From positions 1-23,192 of the forward strand of contig USHH01000007.1 in the NCBI GenBank assembly GCA_900554345.1: a stretch of 23,192 bases of DNA. The letters are read 5' to 3'. A program made the position numbers and the translations under genes. Shown here piece by piece: positions 7,090 through 13,947 of the stretch. Positions within the stretch are counted from its first letter, which is position 1; every line of letters starts with the position of its first letter. This DNA is from an uncultured Bacteroidales bacterium (lineage in GTDB: Bacteria; Bacteroidota; Bacteroidia; Bacteroidales; Muribaculaceae). The notes below the pieces were generated by a model. That model did not search any database and had not been told where the DNA came from. It was given only the letters and a program-made list of their open reading frames with translations.

Positions 7090-7836
7090 ATGCCCGAAAT
7101 GACTACGAGATACGCCATTATTGAAAACGAAGAGTTTGCCTGCCGCCACCTCCAGAGTGTCGTGGCCTCCCTACGGCCCACCTACGAGCTCGTGTTCACA
7201 TCAGCCACAGTCGAAGACAGCATGGCCCTAATGGATAAAGCCGTGAGTCTCGACCTCGTCTTCATGGACATAGAGCTTGATGACGGCGACTGTTTCGAGA
7301 TTTTCAGACGCAGCGACCTTCAGGTGCCGGTAATCTTCACTACCGCCTACGACCAATATGCAGTACGCGCCTTTAAGGTAGACAGCATCGACTATCTGCT
7401 GAAGCCAATCCAGACACGGGATGTAGCAGACGCCCTGGCACGCTTCGAGCAGAGACGCCGCGCAACAGAGACAACAGCCCCACACCGTACCCGCACCCGG
7501 CTTCTGGTGGGCAACGGCAATGAATATGCTTTCGTAGGCATCGACGACATAGCATGGCTCGAGGTGGAAGACAAATACGTCAGCATCATTCTCAAATCCG
7601 GAAAATGCCTGCTGACCGACCTCCCATCGCTTGATATCACCGCCCGTGAGCTTGACCCTGACAGATTCTTCCGAATATCCCGCTCCATAGTGGCCTCGAT
7701 AGAATCCATCACGAAAGTGGTGAAACACTTCAAGGGACGGCTGCAGATCGAGCTCCGGGCAGGCGACAGGACACGGCGCGAAACCATCACGGCTCAGCGC
7801 CGGCAGGGTTTCCTGTCCTGGCTCGGACAGATGTAG
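7090..7836 (+). CDS. LytTR-family response regulator
   Basis: This 248-aa protein has a receiver at residues ~6-125 with acidic pocket ENEE (11-15), phospho-acceptor Asp60 in LVFMDIEL, Thr84/Thr85 and Lys105 in YLLKP. A LytTR DNA-binding domain follows at ~137-245 (VGIDDIAWLEVEDKYVSIIL, DRFFRISRSIVASIESI). It is the cognate partner of the kinase just upstream, which should phosphorylate Asp60 and drive LytTR binding to direct repeats in target promoters. Start could be 7090 or 7099 (second ATG). Likely targets include the genes from 7929 on, since a separate promoter precedes them, but that is inference. Confidence 0.92.
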   Translation: MPEMTTRYAIIENEEFACRHLQSVVASLRPTYELVFTSATVEDSMALMDKAVSLDLVFMDIELDDGDCFEIFRRSDLQVPVIFTTAYDQYAVRAFKVDSIDYLLKPIQTRDVADALARFEQRRRATETTAPHRTRTRLLVGNGNEYAFVGIDDIAWLEVEDKYVSIILKSGKCLLTDLPSLDITARELDPDRFFRISRSIVASIESITKVVKHFKGRLQIELRAGDRTRRETITAQRRQGFLSWLGQM

Positions 7837-7901
7837 GCCACATTCGCGCCTCGTCTGTCCCGATTCGTCTGATTTCTGTTTTTTCCGGGGACATCCATCC
7901 A

Positions 7902-7909
7902 TAACTTTG
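7902..7909 (+). promoter_or_regulatory. Promoter -7 element before the receiver-only gene
   Basis: TAACTTTG lies 19 bases upstream of the ATG at 7929. A T-run (7879-7884) sits about 18-20 bases before it in place of a clean TTTG. It suggests the receiver-only and 703-aa genes can be transcribed apart from the kinase/regulator pair. Confidence 0.55.
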
Positions 7910-7928
7910 TCATTGAAAACCTACAGCA

Positions 7929-8381
7929 ATGACAGGAAACGCAGTTACCACGAAGGCACCACGCGAAGGCATCATCAGATACATCGTATTTGAAGACGCA
8001 CATTTCATATCGCTCGATATCGTCAAGACAATAAGGCGGCTTCGACCCGGCTTCCGACTCGCGAGAGTGGTCGACGACAGCCATGCCCTCGATGAGGCAT
8101 TGAAATCCGGCGGCATAGACCTTGTAGTGGCCGATCTGGACTTGGATTGCCACGGCCTTATCGAGGTGTTGGAACGAAGAGCCACCGACACGCCGGCAAT
8201 ACTGATTTCGGCATATCACGAGCTAAGCGCCTATGCGAGCCACTCCGACAATATGAAATTTATCCTCAAGCCATTCGCGCCGGAAAGCCTTGACTTCGCC
8301 CTCTCCGGGCTCTCAAAGAGGAAGAGGGGAAAAGAGGCCCTGCAAGTCATGGATAAATCAACCAATATTATAAAAAGATGA
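7929..8381 (+). CDS. Receiver-only response regulator
   Basis: This 150-aa protein consists of a receiver domain with no output domain. The conserved residues are kept: acidic pair Glu22-Asp23, phospho-acceptor Asp69 in LVVADLDL, Ser94 in ILISAY and Lys114 in FILKP. The order of motifs matches the receiver of the upstream LytTR regulator (REC paralogue, clearly diverged), followed by only ~25 residues of basic tail in place of LytTR. It should therefore accept phosphate, and may act as a phosphate sink, relay or protein-binding switch for the same kinase. Its stop overlaps the start of the next gene (ATGA at 8378-8381), which indicates translational coupling to a secreted protein. Confidence 0.85.
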   Translation: MTGNAVTTKAPREGIIRYIVFEDAHFISLDIVKTIRRLRPGFRLARVVDDSHALDEALKSGGIDLVVADLDLDCHGLIEVLERRATDTPAILISAYHELSAYASHSDNMKFILKPFAPESLDFALSGLSKRKRGKEALQVMDKSTNIIKR

Positions 8382-10489
8382 GAAAGACAGACATTCTTCT
8401 ATTGACGCTCGCGTTAGGAAGCCTTTCGATGAACGCACATCAGGGGTGGACCACCCGGGAGCTTCCCCAAAGCAACCGCGACGTCATGGGATTCATGAAA
8501 AAAGAAGTGGTGAGACCGGCTGAATCGGAGAGATGCACGCCCTTCCGGGAGAGCGAAGAGCCGATGTTCACCGTCACCTGCATGCCCGTGGAGCAGCCTG
8601 AATGGTCGGCAATGAGCGTCAAGGCATATCAAGACGGTTTCGTTTCATATTATCCCGACGGAACTGACATGCGCCTCCCGGGTGGAACCTATGATTTCAT
8701 GGCCGTTTTCGAGCACACGCCCGCCGACTCATACCAGACCGACCATCTCGGGATAGTGATCCTCGAGAACATAGTGGTGGATCAGGATATGGCCCTCGAT
8801 TTCGACCCTGCCGCAGCCGTCAACAAGTTGCAGTTCAAACCGCTCACACCCGCAGGAGAGGCTGTTACGTTGACAAAAGTCCGATACGACTCCGACTTCA
8901 ACCGTGAGGTGATTGAAGAAGGAAACGTCAAGGCCACGGGGCTCTCTGTCAACTACCTTATCGGCACCGATGGATGGTACTGGCAGATGGCCTACCTCCT
9001 GTCGGCCGAAATCTCCGACTCGGAATACGGCATATACGATCCCACCACCCTGTTCGACATATATATCAACGAGGTCAGCGACCGCATGAACGTGGCTCTC
9101 TCCTGCATCCTCTCCGACACAGACAAAGATCCCGTCTATGTGATATCGGCTGACCGTAAAGGCTCGACCCCCGGGGTGATTTCCAACGACTATGCTCATT
9201 ATATCGACACGGAAATGAAAGCCACCTGGACACCCGGAGGCTCCCAGACCCTCAGCTACATCGAGGAAAACAGTCTTTCGGTGCTTCCTTACGGACTCTC
9301 CATATATTCGTTCGGCGGAGATGAATTCAACTCACGAGCAGCCAACAACCTGACCCAGTCATGCTCCCACCACATTATGGTATCAAGCTCCCCGGATTCC
9401 TATCAAAGCTTCATCATCGCTCCAATGATGACCGAGGTCTATTACTCCGACGGCAATTTCATGGGTGTCTACAACTATGGCGGCTATACCATGTATTCAC
9501 GCCGGGGCCAGGAAACGGCATGCCTGCCCAGTAGACCGATGCCCACTAACTATGTGTATAACGACGCCCACAGTTTCTCAATGCCGGGATGCGGGGCGTT
9601 CACCGGGAGCGCCTCCGACAATCTGGAGGTCCATTTCGCGACATCTCCGGCCCTTTTCTCTCTGATTGACTGTTGGGTATCGAGCGAGGACGGCTCTGTA
9701 CATCCCGAATTTGACCTCTCTTATATCGGGCGACTCGGCGAGATGCGAAACACCGACAAGTCGTTTATGGAGTGCACCGCAGAGTTGGAGGGGGAGATAA
9801 TCGCACGCAACCTCGACGAACTCAACGACTATTTCAGCACCAACTACGCGTCTTTACATGGCTCAATGAAAATCTCGCTCACCGACAGCAACTGTGAGAT
9901 TAACGGAAAGACAGCCTCCAACCGAGCCGAGGTGACCATAAACCTCGACAACGCCGACTACTTCCCGCCAACGCTCTCGATGCTGCAGTTTCGCGACGAG
10001 AAGGAGCAGATCACATCCTCTTTCGTGTCTGGCAGGCTGAGCATTTCAGCCTCCGACATCAACTTTGATGCCGGACAGCCCAACCATTATTCCACAGACA
10101 GCCCCTCCTCGGTTGTCTGCGAATACGCCCCGACCGGCTCCGGAGGCTTCAAAGAGCTCGAGCTCACAATGCATACCGAATTCTACGAGCCACAGATTTT
10201 AGGCGAAAACTTCTCAGCCTCTCTCAGCTCCGCCATCGGCGCTCCCGGATGGTATGACCTGCGGGTGACTGTGACCGACGATGCCGGCAACACCCAGATG
10301 CAGACAATCGGAATGGCCTTCGAGCTAAAAGAATCGAATCTCGTTGACAGAATCGACGCCGACAATGTCGGCGATACCGTGGAATACTACACAATTGACG
10401 GTATCAGAATAGACGGCGATGCAGTCGCTCCAGGCCTCTACGTAGGACGTCGCGCCGATGGCTCCGCTTACAAGATCCGCATAAGATGA
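8378..10489 (+). CDS. Large secreted protein with sorting-tail-like C-terminus
   Basis: This 703-aa protein has a signal peptide (MRKTDILLLTLALGSLSMNA). The body is long and beta-rich, with many Tyr/Ser/Asp residues and few recognisable motifs. The last ~45 residues (VEYYTIDGIRIDGDAVAPGLYVGRRADGSAYKIRIR) have the Y..DG..I...PG.Y......G...K..IR form seen in Bacteroidales secreted proteins. It resembles type IX sorting tails, though whether T9SS acts on it cannot be told here. VTVTDDAGNTQ near residue 630 suggests an Ig-like fold. The gene overlaps the receiver-only gene and ends before a strong terminator, so it is the last gene of the two-component operon and likely its output. A protease-like domain was looked for; no catalytic triad was recognised. 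Family not recognised. Confidence 0.8.
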   Translation: MRKTDILLLTLALGSLSMNAHQGWTTRELPQSNRDVMGFMKKEVVRPAESERCTPFRESEEPMFTVTCMPVEQPEWSAMSVKAYQDGFVSYYPDGTDMRLPGGTYDFMAVFEHTPADSYQTDHLGIVILENIVVDQDMALDFDPAAAVNKLQFKPLTPAGEAVTLTKVRYDSDFNREVIEEGNVKATGLSVNYLIGTDGWYWQMAYLLSAEISDSEYGIYDPTTLFDIYINEVSDRMNVALSCILSDTDKDPVYVISADRKGSTPGVISNDYAHYIDTEMKATWTPGGSQTLSYIEENSLSVLPYGLSIYSFGGDEFNSRAANNLTQSCSHHIMVSSSPDSYQSFIIAPMMTEVYYSDGNFMGVYNYGGYTMYSRRGQETACLPSRPMPTNYVYNDAHSFSMPGCGAFTGSASDNLEVHFATSPALFSLIDCWVSSEDGSVHPEFDLSYIGRLGEMRNTDKSFMECTAELEGEIIARNLDELNDYFSTNYASLHGSMKISLTDSNCEINGKTASNRAEVTINLDNADYFPPTLSMLQFRDEKEQITSSFVSGRLSISASDINFDAGQPNHYSTDSPSSVVCEYAPTGSGGFKELELTMHTEFYEPQILGENFSASLSSAIGAPGWYDLRVTVTDDAGNTQMQTIGMAFELKESNLVDRIDADNVGDTVEYYTIDGIRIDGDAVAPGLYVGRRADGSAYKIRIR

Positions 10490-10547
10490 CCCCTCTCATC
10501 GAATCACCGACACACGAGACAAACCAAACAATCCAACCTGCATAAGC

Positions 10548-10590
10548 GAACTACCTCCCGACATAGACTCAGCCGGGAGGTAGTTCTTTT
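10548..10590 (+). terminator. Intrinsic terminator after the 703-aa gene
   Basis: GAACTACCTCCCG (10548-10560) pairs perfectly with CGGGAGGTAGTTC (10574-10586) around a 13-base loop, followed by TTTT (10587-10590). It closes the two-component operon. On the minus strand it lacks a U-tract, so it serves the converging fur gene less well. Confidence 0.85.
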
Positions 10591-10628
10591 GAGGGTGCTG
10601 TATGTTGGTTTCAAATCATATCCGATGG

Positions 10629-11090
10629 TCAGCGCTTAGGATTATAGTCTGAATGATTGTGGCGGCAGTCGCGGCAGAGGCCGCGCGCCATGTAGTTGGC
10701 GCCGCTGACCTCGAAGCCGGGCGGATATTCCACCTTAGGCACCGGCACCTCGGCGAAGCAGAACGTGCGGTGGCACTTCTCGCAATAGAAATGCACGTGC
10801 ATGTCGTCGATAGTGCAGTGGTCGCCGCCGTGGCAGAGCTCGTAGCGCGTCATGTTGTCGCCTCCCTCCACCACATGCACCAGCTCATGCTCCGCAAAGA
10901 GCGACAGCGCCCGGAATATGCCCGACTTGTCGACCGACGATATCTCCTCCTCGAGCATCGACATCGACATCGGGGCGGAGGCATGCAGCAGCGCCCTGAC
11001 CACCAGTATGCGGTTGGTGGTCGGCCTTATCCCCTTGCGGAGCAGTATGTCTTCTTCGGCAGCCGGCATGAGATGGTGACGTTTTGACAT
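10629..11090 (-). CDS. Fur-family metal-dependent transcriptional repressor
   Basis: This 153-aa protein has a winged-helix N-half (GIRPTTNRILVVRALLHASAPMSMSMLEEEI...DKSGIFRALSLFAEHELVHVV) and a dimerisation/metal half. The latter shows H91, MHVHFYCEKCHRTFC (His98, His100, Cys103, Cys106) and GLCRDC (Cys139, Cys142), the paired CxxC structural zinc site of Fur/Zur/PerR proteins. Which metal it senses cannot be decided from motifs. A TAATTTTG element ends only two bases before the ATG at 11090, so either the mRNA is near-leaderless or translation begins at Met8 (11069). It is divergent from the TPR/HTH regulator gene. Confidence 0.9.
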   Translation of the reverse strand: MSKRHHLMPAAEEDILLRKGIRPTTNRILVVRALLHASAPMSMSMLEEEISSVDKSGIFRALSLFAEHELVHVVEGGDNMTRYELCHGGDHCTIDDMHVHFYCEKCHRTFCFAEVPVPKVEYPPGFEVSGANYMARGLCRDCRHNHSDYNPKR

Positions 11091-11091
11091 T

Positions 11092-11099
11092 GCAAAATT
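11092..11099 (-). promoter_or_regulatory. fur-family gene -7 element
   Basis: TAATTTTG on the minus strand ends two bases before the annotated ATG. If it is the promoter, the transcript starts at or just inside the first codons, which makes Met8 (11069) a serious alternative start. Confidence 0.45.
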
Positions 11100-11163
11100 A
11101 TAAAAACTATCTGAAAAAGCAATGTCGCGAAATGCCGGGATAGGTTTTCGACAAAATATTTGT

Positions 11164-11171
11164 TACCTTTG
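11164..11171 (+). promoter_or_regulatory. Promoter -7 element of the TPR/HTH regulator
   Basis: TACCTTTG on the plus strand lies 48 bases before the ATG at 11220. A TTTTC run (11145-11149) is upstream, but spacing to a -33 element is not ideal. Its position inside the longest frame (TTG at 11160) excludes that longer start. Confidence 0.55.
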
Positions 11172-11219
11172 CAGTCTCTATCGGCAATACATCCCTTTCT
11201 GACTTGTAAAAGACATATC

Positions 11220-13244
11220 ATGACCCTTCGCTCTACAAGATATCTCATCCCTCTCCTGTCTGTGACATTCATTCTTGCCATGGCCGGCTGCGCACGCCAT
11301 AGCGCGGCATGGTCCGAAATGGATAAAGCAGAGGCCCTTATGGAATCAAGGCCCGACTCGGCCCTCCGCATTTTAGACAGCATCGACTCCGGCAGTCTCG
11401 ACGGCCGGGAAGAGAATGCCCGCTATGCCCTGTTGAGATCCATGGCCCTCGACAAGAACTACATCGACACCACCATCTTCGACATCCTCCAGCCTGCCAT
11501 CGACTACTATTCGGAGCATGGCACCGCCGACGAGCGCCTCCGCACCTATTACTATCAAGGAGTGATCCATCTCAACCGGAAAGAGTATGAGGCAGCCATG
11601 CAGTCGCTGATGAAAGCCATCGACCAGCATGCCGAGGCGACAGACTCGCTGACACTCGCCCGTGCATACGTATCGGAAGGAAATCTTTTTTATAATGAAT
11701 ACAAGATAAGCGACTATATCCAGTGCAATCTCGCTGCCGCCGAACTTTACAAAGCCAAACATGACACTATAAAGGAATTCAGAAGATACAGAAACGCATT
11801 TGATGGGTACACCATAATGGGTAATAGGGTAAAGGCTGACAGCATGCTGGCAATCTGCCAGAAAGCAGTTGACGAGAATCCCGAATGCAAAATGTATTTA
11901 TCTCCATCGTTATTGTCTTACATATTAAAATTCGGTACCCAGCAGGAAATCAAGGAATGCCTTTACCGATATCATAATATAGACCTGACATCTGAAGAGA
12001 CAGTAGATCTGGCGCGGGGCTTCCTGCAGATCGGAGAGCCAGACAGAGCCTTGGCCGTGATTAATAGCATAGAAATCGGACCGAGGGTTCTTGATTCTGT
12101 GAAATATGACTTAAACAAGATCGACATTTTGGATAGTCTGGGCCGTTACAGGGATGCCTTCCTTTTATATAAGGAATATGATGCTGTCAACGACCGATAT
12201 TATAAGAGTCTCTTCACCAACGACCTCCTGCATGCAGACAAGAGACACCAGCTTGAGATTGACAGCCTCAACAGCCTGCGCAAGAAGGACAAGACAATAT
12301 GGGGTATGCTCTGCGGAGTGTTCGCTCTGATCGGATTGGCCGGATGGCTGTATTATTTAGCCTATCGTCAGAAGGCCCGGCGCCGTCTGGCGGAGAAGGA
12401 GAACGAGTGTCTCAGGCTCCAGCGTGAATACCTGCATAAAGAGAAGGCCAAGGCGGAGGCCGAGAAGAAAATTGCCGAAGCGGAAAGGTTGAAGGAGCAG
12501 GCGAGGAAAGAGAAGGCGGAGGCCGATAAGCAGAAAGCGGAGGCCGATAGACAGAAGGCGGAAGCTGAGAAATCAAAAGCTGAGGCTGATAGGCAGAAGG
12601 CGGAAGCTGAGAAAGCCAAGGCGGAGGCCGACAGACAGAAGGCGGAAGTCGAGAAAGCCAAGGCGGAGGCCGACAAGCAGAAGGCGGAAGTCGAGAAAGC
12701 CAAGGCGGAGGCCGACAAGCAGAAGGCGGAGATGGATAGGGATAGAAAAGCCCGCGAGGTCGAGGATCTCCAGAAAAAAGTGGCAGACCTTGAGGAGGAG
12801 CGAAACAGGCTCAGAGAACTTGAGGCTACGCAGTCCGAGATGGCCAGACCTGTCAGAGAGGCCATCAACCGACGTCTCGAAATGCTCAACGGCCTTCTGA
12901 GAAAGGAAATCACCAACAAGAATAATCATGCCGCGCCGTTTAAGAAATGGGTCGAGATGGTGCATGGCGACAGAAAGGAGTTCATGAGGATGATGCGCCA
13001 GGCCTATGAGGAGTCTCATCCCGGATTCATAAAGCATCTGGTGGACCATCACCTCACCGATGACGAGGTGGGCTATCTATGTCTTTACGCAATCGGGCTT
13101 CGCGGTAATGAGATCGGCGACTATATCAGGAACAAGCGCCATTACATAATGGGAAGCGCTATACGGAAGAAGCTGGGCCTCGGCGAGCACGACACCAATC
13201 TCGGCAAATACGTGCGCACAATGCTGGAAGAGTACCAGCTGTAG
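11220..13244 (+). CDS. Membrane-bound TPR / coiled-coil / HTH regulator
   Basis: This 674-aa protein has four parts. A lipoprotein-type N-terminus (LLSVTFILAMAGC, Cys24) is followed by a TPR-like helical region (about 30-350, with ALRILDSIDSG, RTYYYQGVIHLNRKEYEAAMQSLMKAI). A single membrane span (IWGMLCGVFALIGLAGWLYYLAY) occupies about 360-382. A long charged coiled coil (~385-545) includes about 14 consecutive heptads of KAEADRQ/KAEVEKA type (409-508). A C-terminal HTH-like domain (~611-674, LTDDEVGYLCLYAIGLRGNEIGDYIRNKR) closes it. Such lipo/TPR/TM/HTH proteins occur widely in Bacteroidota as one-component regulators. The layout implies a periplasmic sensor and a cytosolic DNA-binding end. 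The heptads come from 42-bp tandem repeats, so coiled-coil length may vary between strains. Likely targets are the genes just downstream. Start 11220 is chosen because the longer frame overlaps the promoter. Confidence 0.85.
   Translation: MTLRSTRYLIPLLSVTFILAMAGCARHSAAWSEMDKAEALMESRPDSALRILDSIDSGSLDGREENARYALLRSMALDKNYIDTTIFDILQPAIDYYSEHGTADERLRTYYYQGVIHLNRKEYEAAMQSLMKAIDQHAEATDSLTLARAYVSEGNLFYNEYKISDYIQCNLAAAELYKAKHDTIKEFRRYRNAFDGYTIMGNRVKADSMLAICQKAVDENPECKMYLSPSLLSYILKFGTQQEIKECLYRYHNIDLTSEETVDLARGFLQIGEPDRALAVINSIEIGPRVLDSVKYDLNKIDILDSLGRYRDAFLLYKEYDAVNDRYYKSLFTNDLLHADKRHQLEIDSLNSLRKKDKTIWGMLCGVFALIGLAGWLYYLAYRQKARRRLAEKENECLRLQREYLHKEKAKAEAEKKIAEAERLKEQARKEKAEADKQKAEADRQKAEAEKSKAEADRQKAEAEKAKAEADRQKAEVEKAKAEADKQKAEVEKAKAEADKQKAEMDRDRKAREVEDLQKKVADLEEERNRLRELEATQSEMARPVREAINRRLEMLNGLLRKEITNKNNHAAPFKKWVEMVHGDRKEFMRMMRQAYEESHPGFIKHLVDHHLTDDEVGYLCLYAIGLRGNEIGDYIRNKRHYIMGSAIRKKLGLGEHDTNLGKYVRTMLEEYQL
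12576..12731 (+). repeat. 42-bp tandem coding repeats (14-aa KAEADKQ-KAEVEKA unit)
   Basis: Units start at 12576, 12618, 12660 and 12702 (last partial, 30 bases). Units at 12660 and 12702 are identical over the shared 30 bases; the unit at 12618 differs by two bases. They are in frame with the regulator, each unit coding two heptads, within a wider 21-bp periodic tract from about 12444. Recombination or slippage would change length in steps of 21 or 42 bp without breaking the frame. Confidence 0.85.
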
Positions 13245-13280
13245 GAAAAGGCATCTCAGCGAGGGCGTCGTAAACTTTTT

Positions 13281-13312
13281 CGGGGCGATGTAAAACTTTT
13301 CACATCGCCCCG
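13281..13312 (+). terminator. Hairpin after the TPR/HTH regulator gene
   Basis: CGGGGCGATGT (13281-13291) pairs with ACATCGCCCCG (13302-13312) around a 10-base loop. It lies 36 bases after the stop. No T-run follows, so it may act as a weak or factor-dependent terminator or a 3' stabiliser. Confidence 0.55.
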
Positions 13313-13381
13313 CCTCCTCACACATACTTATTGGCCTGAATATATGATCATTAAAAAAATTGCAATGTTAAACTTATTTTC

Positions 13382-13412
13382 TTGCCCGTAAACTTTAAAC
13401 CCACTAACTTTG
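13382..13412 (+). promoter_or_regulatory. Promoter of the DUF3244-like gene
   Basis: TTG (13382-13384), a 20-base spacer and TAACTTTG (13405-13412) lie 25 bases upstream of the ATG at 13438. The spacer contains GTAAACTTT, which also occurs in close variants at 13270 and 13290. Confidence 0.65.
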
Positions 13413-13437
13413 CACCTGAACATTAACCATAATCAGC

Positions 13438-13794
13438 ATGAAGAAACTCATATTTCTCATTGGGCTGGCTTTGGCCTTAACCCATACAATGTCAGCAGAA
13501 CGACAGGACGTGAACATGCAGTTCAAGCCGACAAACAATCCCGATAGAAATACCGGAAGAGAACGCGTACCCATGCATCTGCCCATCGATGTTGTCTTCG
13601 ACACCGATACCCATACCCTGGAGGTGACGGGTGACGAATCGATGGATGCAGAGGTCTACATCTATACTTCCGACGGAGCACTCGAGGACTACTCCTCAAC
13701 CATCAACGCAAATTTCGTTATCACTATTCCCGGCGACCACCTCATCCACATCGAAGGTGAAGGCTGGTATTCCGACGGAACCTTCACAAACTGA
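13438..13794 (+). CDS. Small secreted DUF3244-like protein
   Basis: This 118-aa protein has a signal peptide (MKKLIFLIGLALALTHTMSA). After a polar linker, MHLPIDVVFDTDTHTLEVTG, AEVYIYTSDG and a C-terminal HLIHIEGEGWYSDGTF suggest a small all-beta domain like the Bacteroidota DUF3244 proteins, which sit beside regulators or peptidases of unknown purpose. There is no Cys, lipobox or double-glycine leader, so it is exported by Sec rather than processed by the nearby C39 exporter. It has its own promoter and follows the membrane regulator directly, so it is a good candidate for its regulated target. Family match is by overall pattern only. Confidence 0.75.
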   Translation: MKKLIFLIGLALALTHTMSAERQDVNMQFKPTNNPDRNTGRERVPMHLPIDVVFDTDTHTLEVTGDESMDAEVYIYTSDGALEDYSSTINANFVITIPGDHLIHIEGEGWYSDGTFTN

Positions 13795-13802
13795 CAAATA
13801 AT

Positions 13803-13832
13803 CCTGATTGCGGCTTCACCGCCGCCATCAGG
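13803..13832 (+). terminator. Hairpin after the DUF3244-like gene
   Basis: CCTGATTGCGGC (13803-13814) and GCCGCCATCAGG (13821-13832) pair with one mismatch around a 6-base loop, starting 8 bases after the stop. AAAA rather than TTTT follows on the plus strand, so it may be an attenuator or RNA end-protecting hairpin more than an intrinsic terminator. The rest of 13833-13947 shows no clear promoter. Confidence 0.5.
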
Positions 13833-13947
13833 AAAACAATGAAATTCATTTGCATGGGAAGGTAACAAACGCTGTCTTCGCCCGTATATATCCAAAAGGC
13901 TTGAACATCCAGACGCTGATTCCTGCCTTAACCTTAAAAACACCGAC

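Noticed and set aside
10653..11087. 144-codon plus-strand frame rich in Ala/Val/His/Arg
   Set aside because: Antisense to the Fur-family gene, whose CxxC pairs are clear.
11160..11219. Longer TTG start for the TPR/HTH regulator
   Set aside because: It includes the -7 element. The downstream ATG gives a clean lipoprotein signal.
12576..12731. CRISPR-like periodic repeat
   Set aside because: Units abut with no spacers and are in frame with a coiled coil, so this is a coding tandem repeat.
12368..12919. 183-codon minus-strand frame rich in Ser/Ala/Phe (FCLSASALAFS repeats)
   Set aside because: It is the antisense reading of the heptad repeat tract of the TPR/HTH regulator; it looks like a repeat protein only because the sense strand is repetitive.
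13833..13947. Possible short peptide gene or promoter before the broken barrel
   Set aside because: The only short frame is eight codons and no TAnnTTTG element is present. Nothing supportable.
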